Source: Cyclina sinensis (taxonomy: Eukaryota > Mollusca > Bivalvia > Venerida > Veneridae). Taken from it: a DNA stretch of 64,000 nucleotides. Both the position numbers and the translations under genes were made by a program. Every line of letters starts with the position of its first letter. Positions within the stretch are counted from its first letter, which is position 1. Of the stretch, positions 1-15,700 are shown one piece after another. The stretch covers positions 8,056,828-8,120,827 of the forward strand of contig JAAONU010000018.1 in the NCBI GenBank assembly GCA_012932295.1, written 5' to 3'. The notes beneath the pieces were generated by a model that made no database searches, had not been told where the DNA came from, and saw nothing but the letters and a program-made list of their open reading frames with translations.

Positions 1-242
1 CACGTTTTTCTATGCATGTAATAATTTGGCTAAATGGCAGCAATCCTTTACACTACAGAAATCTCAGAAGTAAAAAAGGTCTTCCTATATATTTGAAACC
101 TGATTTTTAGAGAAAAGGATAAATCTGATAGACTTAGTGTACAAGTTATCAGGTTTGCTAGAATCAACAGAGGACTAAAATCTGACTTCCCATTTAATGT
201 ACTCAAAACAACTTCTGAAAGATAATGGGACTTTTTAAGTTT

Positions 243-248
243 TTTATT
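243..248 (-). terminator. Candidate polyadenylation signal of KCC
   Basis: AATAAA on the minus strand about 365 nt after the stop codon. It is the first canonical hexamer I see in the downstream sequence, but the window ends soon after, so the real site could lie further left. Confidence 0.4.
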
Positions 249-611
249 ACACCTAGCAAAGTAACCTCTCTTCAGAGAAAGTGGGATTTAGCTTTATATA
301 TAACCTTACCCTTGTACCTTTATGACAAAATCAATATTGTAATGCAGATCCATTTGAACTTATGAAGAGTTTATGCCACAGGCTACAGGCTAGAACTAAG
401 AAAGTATGTATCTCCTAATTAACACAACCATTATCACCATAAGCAAACAGGTTGTCTAACAATCTGCATGAAATTTGTGACTGTGAGATACTTGGCTGAG
501 CCAGAATTAATGTAGTCAAAATGGGAAGAGAACTTTTTCTTTATGTCTGTGACACCATTCTTTACTTCCATTTCATCAAGCTTTGTGATATATATATAAG
601 TACAGCTATCA

Positions 612-703
612 TCATGAATATATAGTGATGACCTCACTTCCACTCCCCCGCACCATCAGTACATTATCCAAACCTTCTGTAAGGACCTCCAAGAACTCCA
701 TAT
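612..703 (-). CDS. KCC (SLC12A4-7-like): KCC coding exon 25 (residues 1073-1102 and stop)
   Basis: [20 protein letters not shown] followed by [10 protein letters not shown] and TGA at 614-612, the standard KCC C-terminus (vertebrates VRGGGREVITIYS; here GG-R is GS-S). Entered through a U12-type intron with a textbook TTCCTTAAC branch site. Confidence 0.96.
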
Positions 704-3700
704 CTGTTCTCAGTTAAGGAAATGTATGTTCAGACATTTTTTGGGTCAAATATCAACTAAAGCTTTATTTTGTTGCTGGCTGCCTATTTATTACCACCTC
801 TATTACTGTTGTTGTTGTAGTTTTTTGACAGGACACTTCACCAAACTACTGGTCCTTGTTTGTACCACCAGTACTGGTTTATACTAGTCCTAAAACTCTC
901 TACTCTATATATTCTATAAATCTAACTTCTATCTTCCTCACAATATCAGCCTGTTAAGCAGTGGGACTTATGATCAGTGCCAGGTTACATCATTATAACA
1001 AGACATAAAACTTGACCATACAGGAGAATGACACTTTCATTTCAAGCTGTATTCTATTTTACAATTTACTGTTGACACACAAGTAATTTGTTTAAGGCAT
1101 TTCTAAACTTACCATGATAGCTTATGCACCAGTGAAAAAAACAACAGAATGGTGTACTGTTTAGAACCTTCAGATAAAGGATACAGTTTAATTCCCCAGC
1201 TTCATGTTTAGGTGGAGCTGGTAGATTCAATATCACAAGTTTGGCTTCATGGGATTTCTGTATAATCACCTCATTCAGACGTACAGCTGTGTGCATTCGG
1301 CGTACATTCTTCTGATCTCTGTAAAAAAACAATAAAAAACTGTATTCAGAGAAACTGAAATAATGAGTAAATAATATACAGACTAAGTATTCAACTAAAA
1401 ATACTTCAAACAAACAAACAAACCTGAGTGCATGCTATATTTGTAAAAATTTTAAATAGCTGACATTTAACAGAAATACCCCAGGGAGAATGTCTTCAAT
1501 TCATACAGTTCTAGGAAAGTAATAGACGTGGAAGCCATAAGAACTGACTGCTTTTATCAGGATTTATGGTTTACTTTCATTCTCCAGATTGTTGTTAACA
1601 CATAAAATGTGACAAATCTTAATGGACTTTTATTTCCAAAGACTGACTCCCATTTGCACTAAATTTAATATAAATGGATTTCATATAACTGTATGGCGGC
1701 ATGTCAAGAGGTGTTTCCATAAATCTAGCCTAACAGTCAATAAGAAATGTGCCAATGCCAAAGAACCAGGTTTTCAACATTATCAACAATTTTAGCACAA
1801 ACATTTCCCAAGTTCTGTATTAAGCCTGAACATATACAATGAACATAGAGCAGAATGTGGTAAAAAATGCAACTAAACCAAGTTGGTCAAGCACTGACCT
1901 AATGTTCATGAAAAAAATTAAAACATGATAATAACAATGCAATCGTCTATTATTACATATACGCAATTTGTTTCAATAACATCTTTCCTCCTATGAAGTT
2001 TCAAGTCAATAGCTTTGATAATGTAGGAGTATGGTCCAGACAAACATCAAGTACAAAAATTGAACTAAGGGGAATAACTCCAAAATAATGAAGTGCAGAG
2101 AGATGGTTCTTGTGCACTGCACTCTGTCTCAATGAGATCTATCTACCTGTGAAGTCAATTTAATAGCTTTGATAACCTAGGAGTTATGCTCCGGACAAAA
2201 AAATTAAGCAAAGTGGAATAACTCCAAAATCATAGAGTGCAGAGTAATGGTTCTTGTGCAATGCACTCTGTCTATTTTGACACTGCCTGCTCAAACGACG
2301 ACGACATCATTCTAATAACCAGTTTTCAAAGAAATCTTGGATAAAAACTCAATTCATTTTTCCACACTGATATGCTATTTAAAACTGCTCTGTGCTTCAG
2401 AAGTTCACTAAATTTAGCTGTTCATCATTAAATGAAAATAAATTATAGAGTAAGTTAAAATAAAACTCTTTCATAAAAATATGCACAGCAAGCATGTTCT
2501 TGACAAAGGAAAAGTAATCTTAGAGTAAATCTGATGGAGCACCAAGGTTAACTGCTGCAGCTTTACTATTCAATTTCCATCTCTGCATGAGGAGATTCTA
2601 AAGTAAAACTAATATCATCAGAAAATGTTCACAGGAGAATTATACTTTCAATTAAAACAAAAACAGTCTCCCACAAACCAGACCAAACAATATGAACTGC
2701 TTTGTTGGTAAAACCAAAGCTATTCTACTAAAGGGAGATAATTTTGTTAACTCTGTTAAAATTATCTAAAATGTTGGAGTTTTAGCAAACTATGATGAGA
2801 AAAAAAAAATGAAATGAAAACTAGACATTATTTTACCTCAGCTGTAATGAATAACTCATCACAACAAACAGAAGATTGATTCCTAATTTCAGAACGACAG
2901 TTTTAATATACTACAGGCACCAACACAGAGAAAGATAAATAAACCAAAACAACACTCACAACCATAGAGTATATTTTTTTTCAGCCAATAACACTATCAA
3001 GAAATGTTTTAGTATTTCTAAGGAGGAGAAATGCTTCTGAGTGCAAGCCAGATTATTTTCCACCATATGTGTTATACTCACGGCTTTATCTCCAAGACAT
3101 TTTTATTGATACATGATGCCATTTGTTCGACAGACATTCCCTCTTGTCTGAAGCTTGGTGAGAATGTGTACTGGTTCCTCTCTGACAATTTCTCCTCATC
3201 TGTTGTGCTCTCTTCGGTCACTGTATCAAGCTTCACTAGAAATGGATAAATATAATGTAACAAGTGATTTCAATATTCATACACTATTTACAATATACAT
3301 TTCTTACAATCTATTTTCATACAGGTATTTGTTACACTAAAAGGCTTTTGAAGGTCTGTTCTGACTTTAAATTAACTGCAATTTACAGGGCTCCAGAAAT
3401 TTTGAAATCTCAACTCATCCGAACGAGATGTTAATTTGTGATAACTGCCTAGAGCCACTAGTCACAGTGGCAATTTTATGGGTTTATGACAGGTGTGAAG
3501 GACCGCATTAGGGACCAACTGGGATTAAGGTGTGAAATTCTGACGTTTTTATGATAAATTAAATCTGATTTCTTCAGAAAATATATGGACTGATTTTTAA
3601 GGAGTTTTGGACATAAAAATCAGTCCTGGGCTGGAATTTGGAAAAAAACAACAAATTTTCGGTTTTCCGAAGTCTTGGCAACTAATGAAGGGTACAAAGT

Positions 3701-6700
3701 TTATAATTAACATAAAAAATCTAAGGTCAAATAATACTTTAAAAAAAAAAAAAAATGTAGCCCTCAATTATTTATTCTTGGTGAAGGTGAAATTCTAATG
3801 CAAAGGGATATCACTCTGGCCATCCTATCCTACCTCTGACATCCGGTAAGGCTGCATGACTGTTGTCAACGATGGTCTGAGGCTGTACAACGTTACCAAT
3901 TCTCATATTCTTCAACAACTCTGTTCGTTGTTCCATTATCAACGTCCTCTCATATGTGTAAGCTGTAATATCACTTTCAGCCTACAAGGAATAACATACA
4001 TTAATATATTAAATTCAAAATCCAAACTAGTTTATCTGCTTCTTAAATATATATCTTCAGATCGGGTACCACTTCAGATCCATGGGTTAATGATAACTGA
4101 CAGAACTGAAACAAATTTTAACATAATCTTATTACATTCAGGACTGCTTGAGAATTGGTAATCACTTATTTAATACAACAAGAAATACTTTCTTTACACA
4201 GTAAATGAAAAGAATATAAGGCAGTTTAATGTTCGGAAAGAAAAGACTTCTGACAAGGTCATTCATAAAAATTGTCACTCCATGAGTTAAAAAAATTAAC
4301 AATGTGCAAAATCAAGCACAGTATTTTGTTTTTCATGTATCAGATCTTTTTATTCCGTGAGTAATCAGGGTTTTCTGACTGTTTTAACAAATTATCTTAT
4401 GTCGATCAACAGCTATATATAGCTAATGTTCCTTGTACATTAACAACTGACTCTAAATAAAATTTGCATTTTTTAGACAGGTTATCTACATCTGTAAATT
4501 AAATGCTAAGGTATGCAGTAATTTTTGGTGAACAGTCTAAGTAATCAATCTTCAACACACATTATGACTTTATTATGAAATTGTCAATATAATAAAGAAA
4601 CTCTTTTTCTTTAATTCGGCAGTCTAGACTTATACATGTTTCTAATTAAGTTGTTGCAATTTCGCAACTGCTACTGGAAAAACTTTTTTTTTATCATTTA
4701 TGAAGCTGAATTTAAGTCTTGCATCACAAGCATGTTTCTATATTTCAAATTCTAACAAGAAATGTGTCACAAACACGAATGCCCCCGAAACAAGGCAATG
4801 ATCACAGTCATGGTAGTTTATAACTTGATGTTACCTTGATCATCTATGCCAAAATTATTTGCAGTCTGTGAACTGAACAAAGTACCCATATGTCTACGGG
4901 TAAGACTATTATATGTCCTCTACCAATTTGCATGGCTGGAAGAATTGATAAATTCCAAAACTGATGTGTTTCAAAAGATACTGATCTAGTGTTTCTACCC
5001 ATAGGTCAACACATGTATTTTACAGAGAAAGTGTTTCAAAACAGTTCTTACCTTTTAACTTTTAGATTTTTATGCTCCAGCTGAACACCATTAGCAAAAA
5101 TATAGTTCAGTTATAAAATTGTAGGAGTTGCGCACAGAAGCAATATTAAGTAAAATTAAAGCAATAACAATTGCAAAACTGATCGAACTGCAAAAGCGTG
5201 AAAATATGCACTGTGGCACTTGATAGTGATCTGTCTATAAAAGTTTTGTGATCATCATATGAGAATTGTAGGAGGAGTTGTGAACAGAAGCAATATAAAG
5301 TAATATTTAACAAGGCAGTCTGAAGGACAGCTATATCCCCTGCCGCAGTAGAACACTGGAATGGATAACAAGTGTGAAGAAAGAAGGTTAAACCTCCCAA
5401 TATGACACAGGATAATGATTTCTATGGAAAATGGGAAGCTACATTTGGACCTCACATTTGTAAATGATGGAATCATGAAGATGAAATTTTGAGTTATTCA
5501 ACTGATGAGATATTGAAGATATGGAAAACTTCATAATTATTAGAATTGTAGGAGGACTTGTGTACAAAAGCAATTTTAAGTAAAACTTAACAAAGGGCAA
5601 TAACTATGCCAAAAAAAAATCAAATTGCAAAAGCCAAAATATATGCACTGTAGCACTTGATAACCATCAATTTTTGAAAGTTTGTTAAAAATCGCAGAGG
5701 AAATGTTTGACAAGTTGTGCAACTTGCGCCAACAAGCAATATTAGGTAAAATTAAACAAAGGGCAATAACTATGCAAAAAATAATTGAATGGCAAAAGCT
5801 TGATAATATGCACTGCAGCACTTGATTATTATCACTGTGTGAAAGTTTGATGAAAATCAAAAGAGAATCGTAGGAGGAGTTGCATACAGAAGATGGGAGG
5901 GATTGACATGGAATAAAGGTTGGACAGTGCGACTACTATATGCAGCCCTTCTGGGGCATAAAAACCGCATTAAAGACAGTCAGATGTAAAAGAATAAGTT
6001 TAGAATAACTAAAATGAAGACTATTATTTGCTTTTAAAAAGACTATTTGTAATCAGTTATTTTAATTTCTTACCATTTCTACGACCTCCACATCTGCCTG
6101 TATTCTAAGCTGGTACATGAACTTTTGAAGGTCACTCTTCATCTGTATAGTATTATCTTCAAGTTCTGGCATTCAGTTAAGGAGACAAATAAAAACTGCT
6201 AACAGAAATCCTCTCAAAATGATTCTAAACTGTACACTAAATAATCCAATACCATTGCACTGAATATATCAACCCTTAGCTTACATGAGTCTTCAACTGA
6301 AATCCTGAAAATATCCATGTAGTTTAGTGACTTACATCTATGGAATACTTTTTTTTTAAGTGTTATGAAAAGTACGTCTCACTTGTAACACCAAAAGTCC
6401 TGTGTAAAATAGACTAATAGACGTCCATACAGTTTTTGTAGGGAAAGTTTAGAAACAACCTCTGAATATAACTCAATGAACATGTAATCACAAAGGAGAA
6501 CGAGGAAATTTCAGTGCAACTTTACCACAGCTATGTTCTTAAATAAACACTTAAATTACATTGACACTTATTTTTTTCACCATTCCTATAACTTTCACAA
6601 ACCTGGTTTCTTAATAGTTAAAAGGATACGTGCCACAGTGAAAATTCTTAGTTTACAATTCTTCCATGTTTTGTGTTGTTTTAACAAGAATGGCAACAAC

Positions 6701-9700
6701 ATAAGCAGGCCACCATCATGCACAATCCACCAGATATCTATTGTGCCTTTCCATTTCTCTGTACTTGATGGAAAATGGCTAGCTCCCTTTATTACAAGTA
6801 ATGCCATTTGTCCTGCACCAATGTTGTTGATAGTTTCTGAAACATACATAATTATATAATTCTAGTGTTTTCGAATAGACAAAAACTCAGGCTGTCAGGC
6901 TGATAAAATTTGGATGAAAAAATTTATCATTTAAAGGACTTGTGAAGTAACTTATTTTAAAATTTCAGTCAAAAATCAGAACTGGTTTCACACTGAATAA
7001 CATAATCACTGATAATAACTTGAGACAGTGTTCACATCTATTACATATAACAATTTTATGTTCATAAAAGTGTTGCTATCACTTCTCTTATCTCTGCCAT
7101 GAACACTTAGATATTGACATTAATGTGCTTATTGTGAGTAATATACTATTTAATGAAAATAAATGAAATACTTTGTTTAGTCTATTTAAGGGTGATAATT
7201 CAGAAAGTTAGCCTAATTCTACTTGTTCAAGTGAATGACATATTGAAATCCTACTCAGTCCACTATAAAACTGTTTAAGGGTGATCACACATGAACTAAA
7301 ACATAATTCTACCTGTTTTGTGAATTAAGTGTTGATACCTTACCTAGGAACACTTTATAACTCCTTTCATCTGTGTTATGTCTCCAGCCATACGGCCAGC
7401 CTAACATCACAGTGTTGTGTCTTAAGCCACCCAAACCAGAGTTCTGTACCCTGTAATAAAGACATCTACCAATCAGAAACATTTATTCCATTAAAACTGG
7501 GAACAAGCATTTAAATCAGATTTTCTTGCCAGCAACATATTTTTAAACTTGCAAAATATTTTTCATGTCTTCTTTATCTGAAATAACAAAAGATTGAACA
7601 TCTTATGCTAAAAGTACAAAGACACACATAAAAAAAATCCTCTTTTTTGAGCCACTGTGTTGGTTTCTTAAACAAGAGGGCCATGATGGCCCTGGATCGC
7701 TCACCTGAGTACTTTGGCTGTAGGTTTGCTGCTAAGCAGTATTTCATTTTTTAATTGAAAATATGTAAGTGCCTACAAACCAAATATGTAAAATATCAGT
7801 CAATAAATAAAGGCTCTATGGCAGAAAGTAGAAATATCTATTATAATCTATGGTGACCTTGACCCAGTGACCTCAAACCCTACCCATAGGTAGACGTCCA
7901 TGCAAGGAACCTATATACTGAATATCAAAGATATTGGTCAATAAATGAAGGCTCTATGAGGTACAGTAGATAAATCTATTTTTAGCCTCCATGACCTTTA
8001 ACCTAATAATTTGAAAAAGCTTGATAAAGCTTGCTTCATGCCAAATTTTAAAATTCTAGGCCTTGTGGTTTCAGACAAGAAGATTTTTAAAGATTTTCTT
8101 CTATACTGCTATTTAAAACTTATGACCCCTCGGGCGGGGCCTATAGTGACCCCAGTGACATTTTTCAAACAAACTAGGTAGAGGTCCACCAGACAATGCT
8201 GCATACCAAATATCTAAGCTGTAGGCATTGAGGTTTCCAGTAAGAAGATTTTTAAAGATTGCCTTTTTTACATATTGAAGGCCCCCGGGGCGGGGCCATT
8301 TTTGATCCCGGGGCCAACATATTAAGAATACTGGTAAAGGTTCACAACACAATACTCCACACCAAATATGTAAGGTCTAGTCCTATTAGTTTCGGAGAAA
8401 AATGATTTTTCATGTTTTTCCTATATAACTATATGTAAATCAATAGAACCCTGGGGCATGGCCAATTTTGACCCAGGGGACATCATTTGAACAAAATTGA
8501 TAGAGGTCCACTAGACAATGCTGCACACCAAATATCTAAACTCTACGCCTTGCGGTTTCTGACAAGAAGATTTTTTAAAGTTTTTCCTATATAACTCTAT
8601 ATAAAACATTTGACCCCTAAGGGGCCTTTTTGACCCAGGAGCCATGATTTGAACAAACTTGGTAGAGGTCCACTGGACAATGCTGCACACCAAATATCTA
8701 AACTCTAGGCCTTGCAGTTTCTGACAAGAAGATTTATTAAAGTTTTTCCTATATAACTCTATGTAAAACATGTGACCCCCGGGGCTGGGCCATTTTTGAC
8801 CCAGGAGCCATGATTTGAACAAACTTGGTAGAGGTCCACTGGACAATGTTGCACACCAAATATCTAAACTCTAGACCTTGTGGTTTCAGACAAGAAGATT
8901 TTTAAAGTTTTTCCTATATAATTCTATGTACAACTTGTGACCCCTGGGGCAAGGCCATTTTTGACCCAGGGGTCATGATTTGAACAAACTTGGTAAAGGT
9001 CCACCTGATGATGCTTCATACCAAATATCTAAGCTCCAGGCCTTGTAGTTCTGGAGAAGAAGATTTTTAAAGTTCCAACTTTGAAAATCAAATTTTAGCT
9101 CCTGTGGCCTAGAAATGCAATGGACCTGAACCATTTGAACAATTTTGGTAAAGCTTCATGCAAGTAACATTCCTGCCAAGTTTCAGCAAGATTGGCCCAG
9201 CAGTTCAGGAGAAGAAGTTGTTTGAAGAAAAAGTTGACGACGCTCGCACGCACGGACGGACGACGGACATCAGGCAATCACAAAAGCTCACCTTGAGCAC
9301 TTTGTGCTCAGGTGAGCTAAAAAAAAAGAGGCCTTGTAAAGTGAATATAAATGAGGAACTAATTGCTAAGAATTTAAAGCTTACAGGTGACAGAGGCCAC
9401 TGGTAACACTTTCTGAAACAACAACATCAGCAAAACCTTTCACTCCTGTCTGGTCTATTACTTTCTGGAGATTCTGAAAAAAACAAATGGGAAAATGGAA
9501 TATTTCAAATGTTCTAGTAATTACATTTTCAAGACTAGAACACAGATTAAAAGCAAGAAATGTGTCACAGACAAGAATGCCTCTGAAACAAAGCAATGGT
9601 CCCATTATCATGTAGCTTATAACTTGATGTTACCTTGATCATTTGTGCCCAAAAAAAATTTGCAGTCTGTGAAAACTAGAACTGCCACTGTATTAGCACC

Positions 9701-12700
9701 AATATCCCCTGCATGCCACTTTTTCAGTAGGGTATTGATATATGGGAACATGTTACTTTATGCCCCAGACTAGAATAATGTATGAAAAATTACAAAGGGC
9801 AATAATTCCAAAATTATGCAAAAAAGAGTGATAGTTCTTGGGCACAGCACTTCTCATCAACGAGATCTATTTATCTATGAACTTTCAAGTTGATACCTTC
9901 ACTACTTTTTTAGTTATGCAAGCAAAAATGACAAAAGGAGATTGTACAAATTGTGAGCTGGAGTTATGGTTCTTATGTACTGCACTCTGTCTCATCACCA
10001 ACAACCTATATTCCAAGTTTGAAGCAAATCCCATGTATACTTTGTGAGAAAATGGCCAGACAAGAAAAACTAAAAAGGGGAGATAACTCAAGAACTAGCA
10101 TGGCTATAGTAATTGTTATTATGCACTGCATTCTCCTCATTGCCATCAAGCTATATTCCAAGTTTGAAGTCAATGCCTTGTATACTTTTGGAGTAATGCT
10201 CTGGACAAAATGGGGATGGACGGACAGACAATTCAATTACTATATGCCTCCCTTTTGGGGGCATAAAAAAAGGCTGCATTTATGTATATCTACAGTCTGA
10301 GCATAATATAAAGTAATATTTGCCTAATATTACAGACATCTGATCCAAAATTGTTTCCATGACCTACAGAGCAAATTGACACTTAGGGAAAAAAATATTG
10401 CTCTCTTGTTATCAAACTGTCTCTATATATTTCTCGAACTGGGATTTCTTAGCATTTAGATTAGCAGCAAAAGATCTGATTTCACACTGTTCTAAAACAA
10501 AGTAAGGGGATAAAAGCTGAAGGACAAGGAAGTAGTTCTGAACTACAAGAGCAGTCTTGGGTAAGATCCTTATCAAGACACTACAAAATCTGTCTAACCC
10601 TTAGACTGCTAAATTTCTAAAAATGGACTTTCCCTTTTTTTGGGCAGTACTGTATGCATGAACCATTTTGTTAGGGTATTAGTTGTAACAATACTGAGGG
10701 AATAGTGAACATGGCAGATCAAAATCAGACTGCACAGATGTGCAGACTGATCTTGGTCTGCACTGGTCACAAAGGCAGTCAACTGCTGCCAGCATGGTAA
10801 AAGTTAATTGTCATTTTCTTCGACCCCTAACCTGTTTGGCAGCCTGAGCATCGGCATATTTTTCCTTCCATTTTCCTTCTAGAACACTGGTGACAAGCGT
10901 TAAACCTTTCCCTGAAATACAATGTCAGTACAAAGTTAAACTTCCATAAAGCAAAAAAATATAGCTTCCAATCCAAACAAATTAAGTGCTGCCTAGGAAA
11001 ATACTGGTGTGAAATTTGGAGAAATCAATTCTTCCAAACAAAGATTTTATTCAAAATTTAGATTAACGACAATTTAAGTATGAACATCTCGAAAATACAA
11101 AAACAAAACATGATATTTATCTCAAAATTCCCCTGATAAAAATCAAGAAAAACATCGGCAGCCTTTATTTCTGTGAGAAAAATCAGCAGATGCCAACAAA
11201 CAATTGGATAATTAAAACATTTCATATTACCTAACTTCCTGTAATTGAAGACAAATGAAAATAAGCACAAATCTTTGAATCTGATAGCAGATTTGTTTAT
11301 TAAGCCGTCGATGTTAAATGAAATTCAATTAATAAAGTACCACTGATGTCATAGTTCATCCACAAATATACTCCCATCTCAATTCTAAACCAAATACACA
11401 AACAAATTCAATCAAAATTTTGACAAATCTTGGACAGGATAATTGATAAGGCTAACATACTTTGACATGAGAACTGGTTGCCATGTTCTTTTAACCAACT
11501 GCTTTGAAGCAATTACCCAGTAAGTATTTCCTTTTACTCAGACAGGATGCAGAGTCTCAGATGATTTTTAACAGATATAAGTAACACTCTACTATATAAT
11601 CTAATGCAAACTAGACTACACTGTATCTAGTACTGTGTCTTTTTTTTTCTAAAAGGCAAACAACTTCAAAAAGAATGAAGAGAAGTATCAATAACCTACT
11701 TTTTTGTGTGTGTTTTTTTTGCCTTATATATTTATGCTACATTAATATTTTTTTCTTATGAAAGAATAAGTATAGACTGGCAAGACTTTATAAAGAAAAC
11801 TGTCTTCACTCTGAAAATAAAGTGAATATTTGCCACCTTACAGTAGTTCTTTAAACCTGAACATGCTGAAATTTTGTAATGGATTTGCCCAGCTTTGAAT
11901 TTGGAACAGTCCATTCAAAGTTTAAGGGATTTCAATATCAGAATACAAAAATGGAGCTACCAACAGCATAGAGCCTGGTCAGACTGCACGGATGTGCAGG
12001 CTGGCCTGGCTCTATACTGGTGGCAAAGGCTAATCACTTTCGGTTCCAGCAGGTTAAGGGTTAAAAAAAAAAGAAGTCATTCCTTGCTATTGTATCACTA
12101 GTATGGTTATTCCTACCTAGGTTTATATGATACATCACTATGCTTGTGTCGGCATTAGCTGCTGGATAATGTGTTATACAAGGAAAGATTCATTAACAAG
12201 TAAACTACAAACCAGCTTTCAGTTGTGCAGCAAATTCCACCATTTTAGGATATTTAGGCTGGAGTTGGTCATCCAGTTTAAAAAGTACCAACAACTGAGG
12301 TCTGAAGAAGACATGATTAACAAAAAACACAAATGTTAACACAGAATGGATAGAGAGCAGATTATGAGGTCCTGGTTTAGCATTATACAGTAAGTTCTAA
12401 CACAGGGAGATTATTATCTTGGAGTTACTACAAGTATGTTATATCAAAGCAGCCTGAAGATTTCTTTCAAAGCTTTTTATATGTTACCACAGCCATCACC
12501 ACTGGAACTATCTAAAAGTTCTTAATTGGGCAGTTTTAATAATTGCTCTTCCAAACCTGAAACTTAAGAGCTAGAACTGGAAAATTTGATCCACGTTCAA
12601 CCATTATATTGTCTCTTTGCTTCCTAGCACATTTTCTAATGATGATTTCTGATTATAAGGTAACTCTTAACATGAATCAGTTATGGCACATGTTCTACTA

Positions 12701-15700
12701 ACTGACGGTCAAATACCACCTTTAAATAAATAATCTTCTGTGAAAAAAGCACAAACTTAAAACAGGCAATCATTTCTATTCTAGGAACAACCTTTAATTA
12801 GAATACCAATCTTCTAGCACAGATGACCTTTTAAAGAATAAAAGAAAAGTGCAGATAATAACTTCTTTGATTAATTTTCCCAGTAGAAAGTGTTAGAACG
12901 TAATTAAGAGACTGGTTAAATAAAAGACTTATTAACTACAAACAGAAGTTACGTTACAAAACATGAAGAATTTAAGTGTAATTCAGAAAGATAGTGTTCC
13001 AATGGTACCTCCAGTTTTTGGTATGAGGTGGCCCCTGTTGGACCCTTAGGAGGGAATATCTTGCTGCTGACATGGCTAGACCCCGAATACCATCTCCCCA
13101 TTCCTTCTCTGCACTAAAAATGTCGACAAAAGGTCCAAGTCATATATTTAATCTCAACAACAGTTTATCAATATAATTCTTAGAAAGCAAATAAACAAGT
13201 TTTAATGGCCACCTCTTACAAAACTACATTCTTTAAATGTTGTTATTTTCACCCTGAGTGGTACTGCAGTGACTATACTTCCTGAAGGAGTCATTTCAGC
13301 ATGTTCTTCAGATGTTTTAATGAAAATGGCTGCTGAACCTTTACATTTCTTTCAACTAATAAAGCCATGTTTACATAGAAAATAATATTTTCCCCTTTAT
13401 GAGGGACTGAAAATTCCAATCTCATAGATTAACCAAATATCAAACAAATTAATTAATCTCTTCAATTCATATTTCTGGTAAAGACTGTTTTCAAAGATTT
13501 TAAGTCAAGATTGTTGGGATATATTTATTAAAACAATAAAAAGAACATACCCTTTATATTCAATGTATTTGTAGACAAAGGCAGCTACAGCCATGGCTGT
13601 GAGGGCATAGTACCAGCTCGATATAAACATCAAACATATACACAAAGCCAAACCAATCAACGACAAAATCCTGAAAATCATGGAAATACAGTTTTAATCA
13701 AATTCTAATTTTTCTATATCTATATTTTCTTTGTCCAATTCAGTGGTTTAATACCTTCAAGTTCTAGCCACTAATGCCAGAGTCCAATGCTGGCATAACC
13801 AACCTTGATCTTTTTTTGCATAATACAGTAGACATTGTATTAAATGACTGCCCAAGGGACTGCCAAAATGTGTATTCTTAACAGAATGGTCTCTCAATAG
13901 ATTTTAGTGTTTTGAGATGACAATTAACATAGGGAACTGTTGTTCAATGTTCTGAATTGTTTCTTAATTCTGAGTTTTTCCAACCCTGAATACCTCGATT
14001 ATTTTTCTTGCACTTTTTGTTTTAGAAAGTTCAATAACTGAAATCCTCCATCTAGATTTAAAACTTTATGGTTGGTTGTTGACACCTTGCTTGCAAAAGC
14101 TGTACAGAAATATTGTGATAAATGTTATTCAATGTGGTGAACATTTTTCTGGCTGTTCTAAGTGACTGTTTGCTCAATGGTTACAAAAGCAGATTGTGTA
14201 CAGATGCTAACAAGATAGGTATGCGGGATGTTGCCAATGTGGTCATTTAATAGATGCTTCTGTAATGTATTTTTTTCTGTTGGGACAGGTTTTATGTGGT
14301 CGCTGGGCATGTCATGAAAAAGTCATTTAATTGGATGTAATTATATAGTAAAAACATTCGGGCAGGATTTCAAGCAGTCGTTAAATAAAAGTCACTTAAA
14401 ACAGGTGGTTGCATGTGCAATGTCTACTGTACACTTAAATCTAAAATGTTTATAAAACTGTTTGTGACTCCTTGGCACATTTTACCCTAACCAGTAGGAT
14501 GTTCTAATGTAATATAGCAAGCTTACCAGTGGTAGAACTTGAACCTGGGTCTCCAGCTAGGGGTCCTTAAGAGGGTCTGCAGGGCACATGCCATGTTCAC
14601 AAAACCATAACACATCAGGAAAAACCTGAAATTGTTGTAGAATGTAGGAATTTTTCAATGCATGTGTAATAACCAACAAAATAAATAGATACAATAAAAA
14701 TTCAAGCATCTATAAATCAACAACCTGAGATAACTTAAAACATCTCTTCAGTCTCAGCCAATATCTTTATATGTTTAATTAATCATAACCACTGTTTATT
14801 TTAGCATCGGCTACTCATTAACTTGTAAACCACTTGGTCCTGTCAAAAATTGTCCTTCTTAATATATATATTTTTGGCAACTTGAAGTCAATGCCTGAAA
14901 AAATATTTATCACTTTGTTGCTATTCGAATAAATAAGAATTATTGAGTTTCAGCACTTCACAATGGGCTTAACTGAACCACAAATGGTGATTAAACAGTC
15001 TAGAATGTGTTAATGTTCTGTGCACATTTAAGTTAAGGCTGTTTTCATTTACAAATCGAGTGAAAAATAACAAATGATCAAAATGATGTTCACAGAGTAT
15101 GAGATAATGATGCTGAGTTTTAGGCCTTTTAATGCAATGATTATTTATTTTATTCAATTTACTTGTGTGTGTGTGTGTGTTCATGATGTAGCCTTTTTTA
15201 ATTCGATATAATTAAAGCAATAGATAATTTTTTCTTCATGTCTTCCACTGTCAAACAGATGCCTACAAGTTGCTGCTTACATACACTCATATATACATGA
15301 TGTTATAAACACACCATTACAATGCCAGAGATGTTGTATTGTTACTTTTAACCTGGTGATCAGAAATTAAGGAAGACTGCTTATCAACAATGTTGATAAA
15401 ACAACCTTTCAGTTTTATGGAAAAAAATATGCTAAATGTTGTTGATTTGATAGAAACATTTTTCTTATAAATAGAATAAATCAGCATGAATACTGACCTA
15501 ACAGATACATGTACAAAGCAAAGCAGTTCCATGACAAGAAAATTTGAAATTTTAAAATGTCTTCATGTTAGCCAAATATTACTGTATTTGATACAATGTT
15601 TATCTGAATAATTACACAAGATATGTAAGAAAGGGCTGATGCAGTCATGAGTTTTGGAGCTGGGGAACTGCTCTGAAAGTAAGTGTTTGTGTAATAAAGA

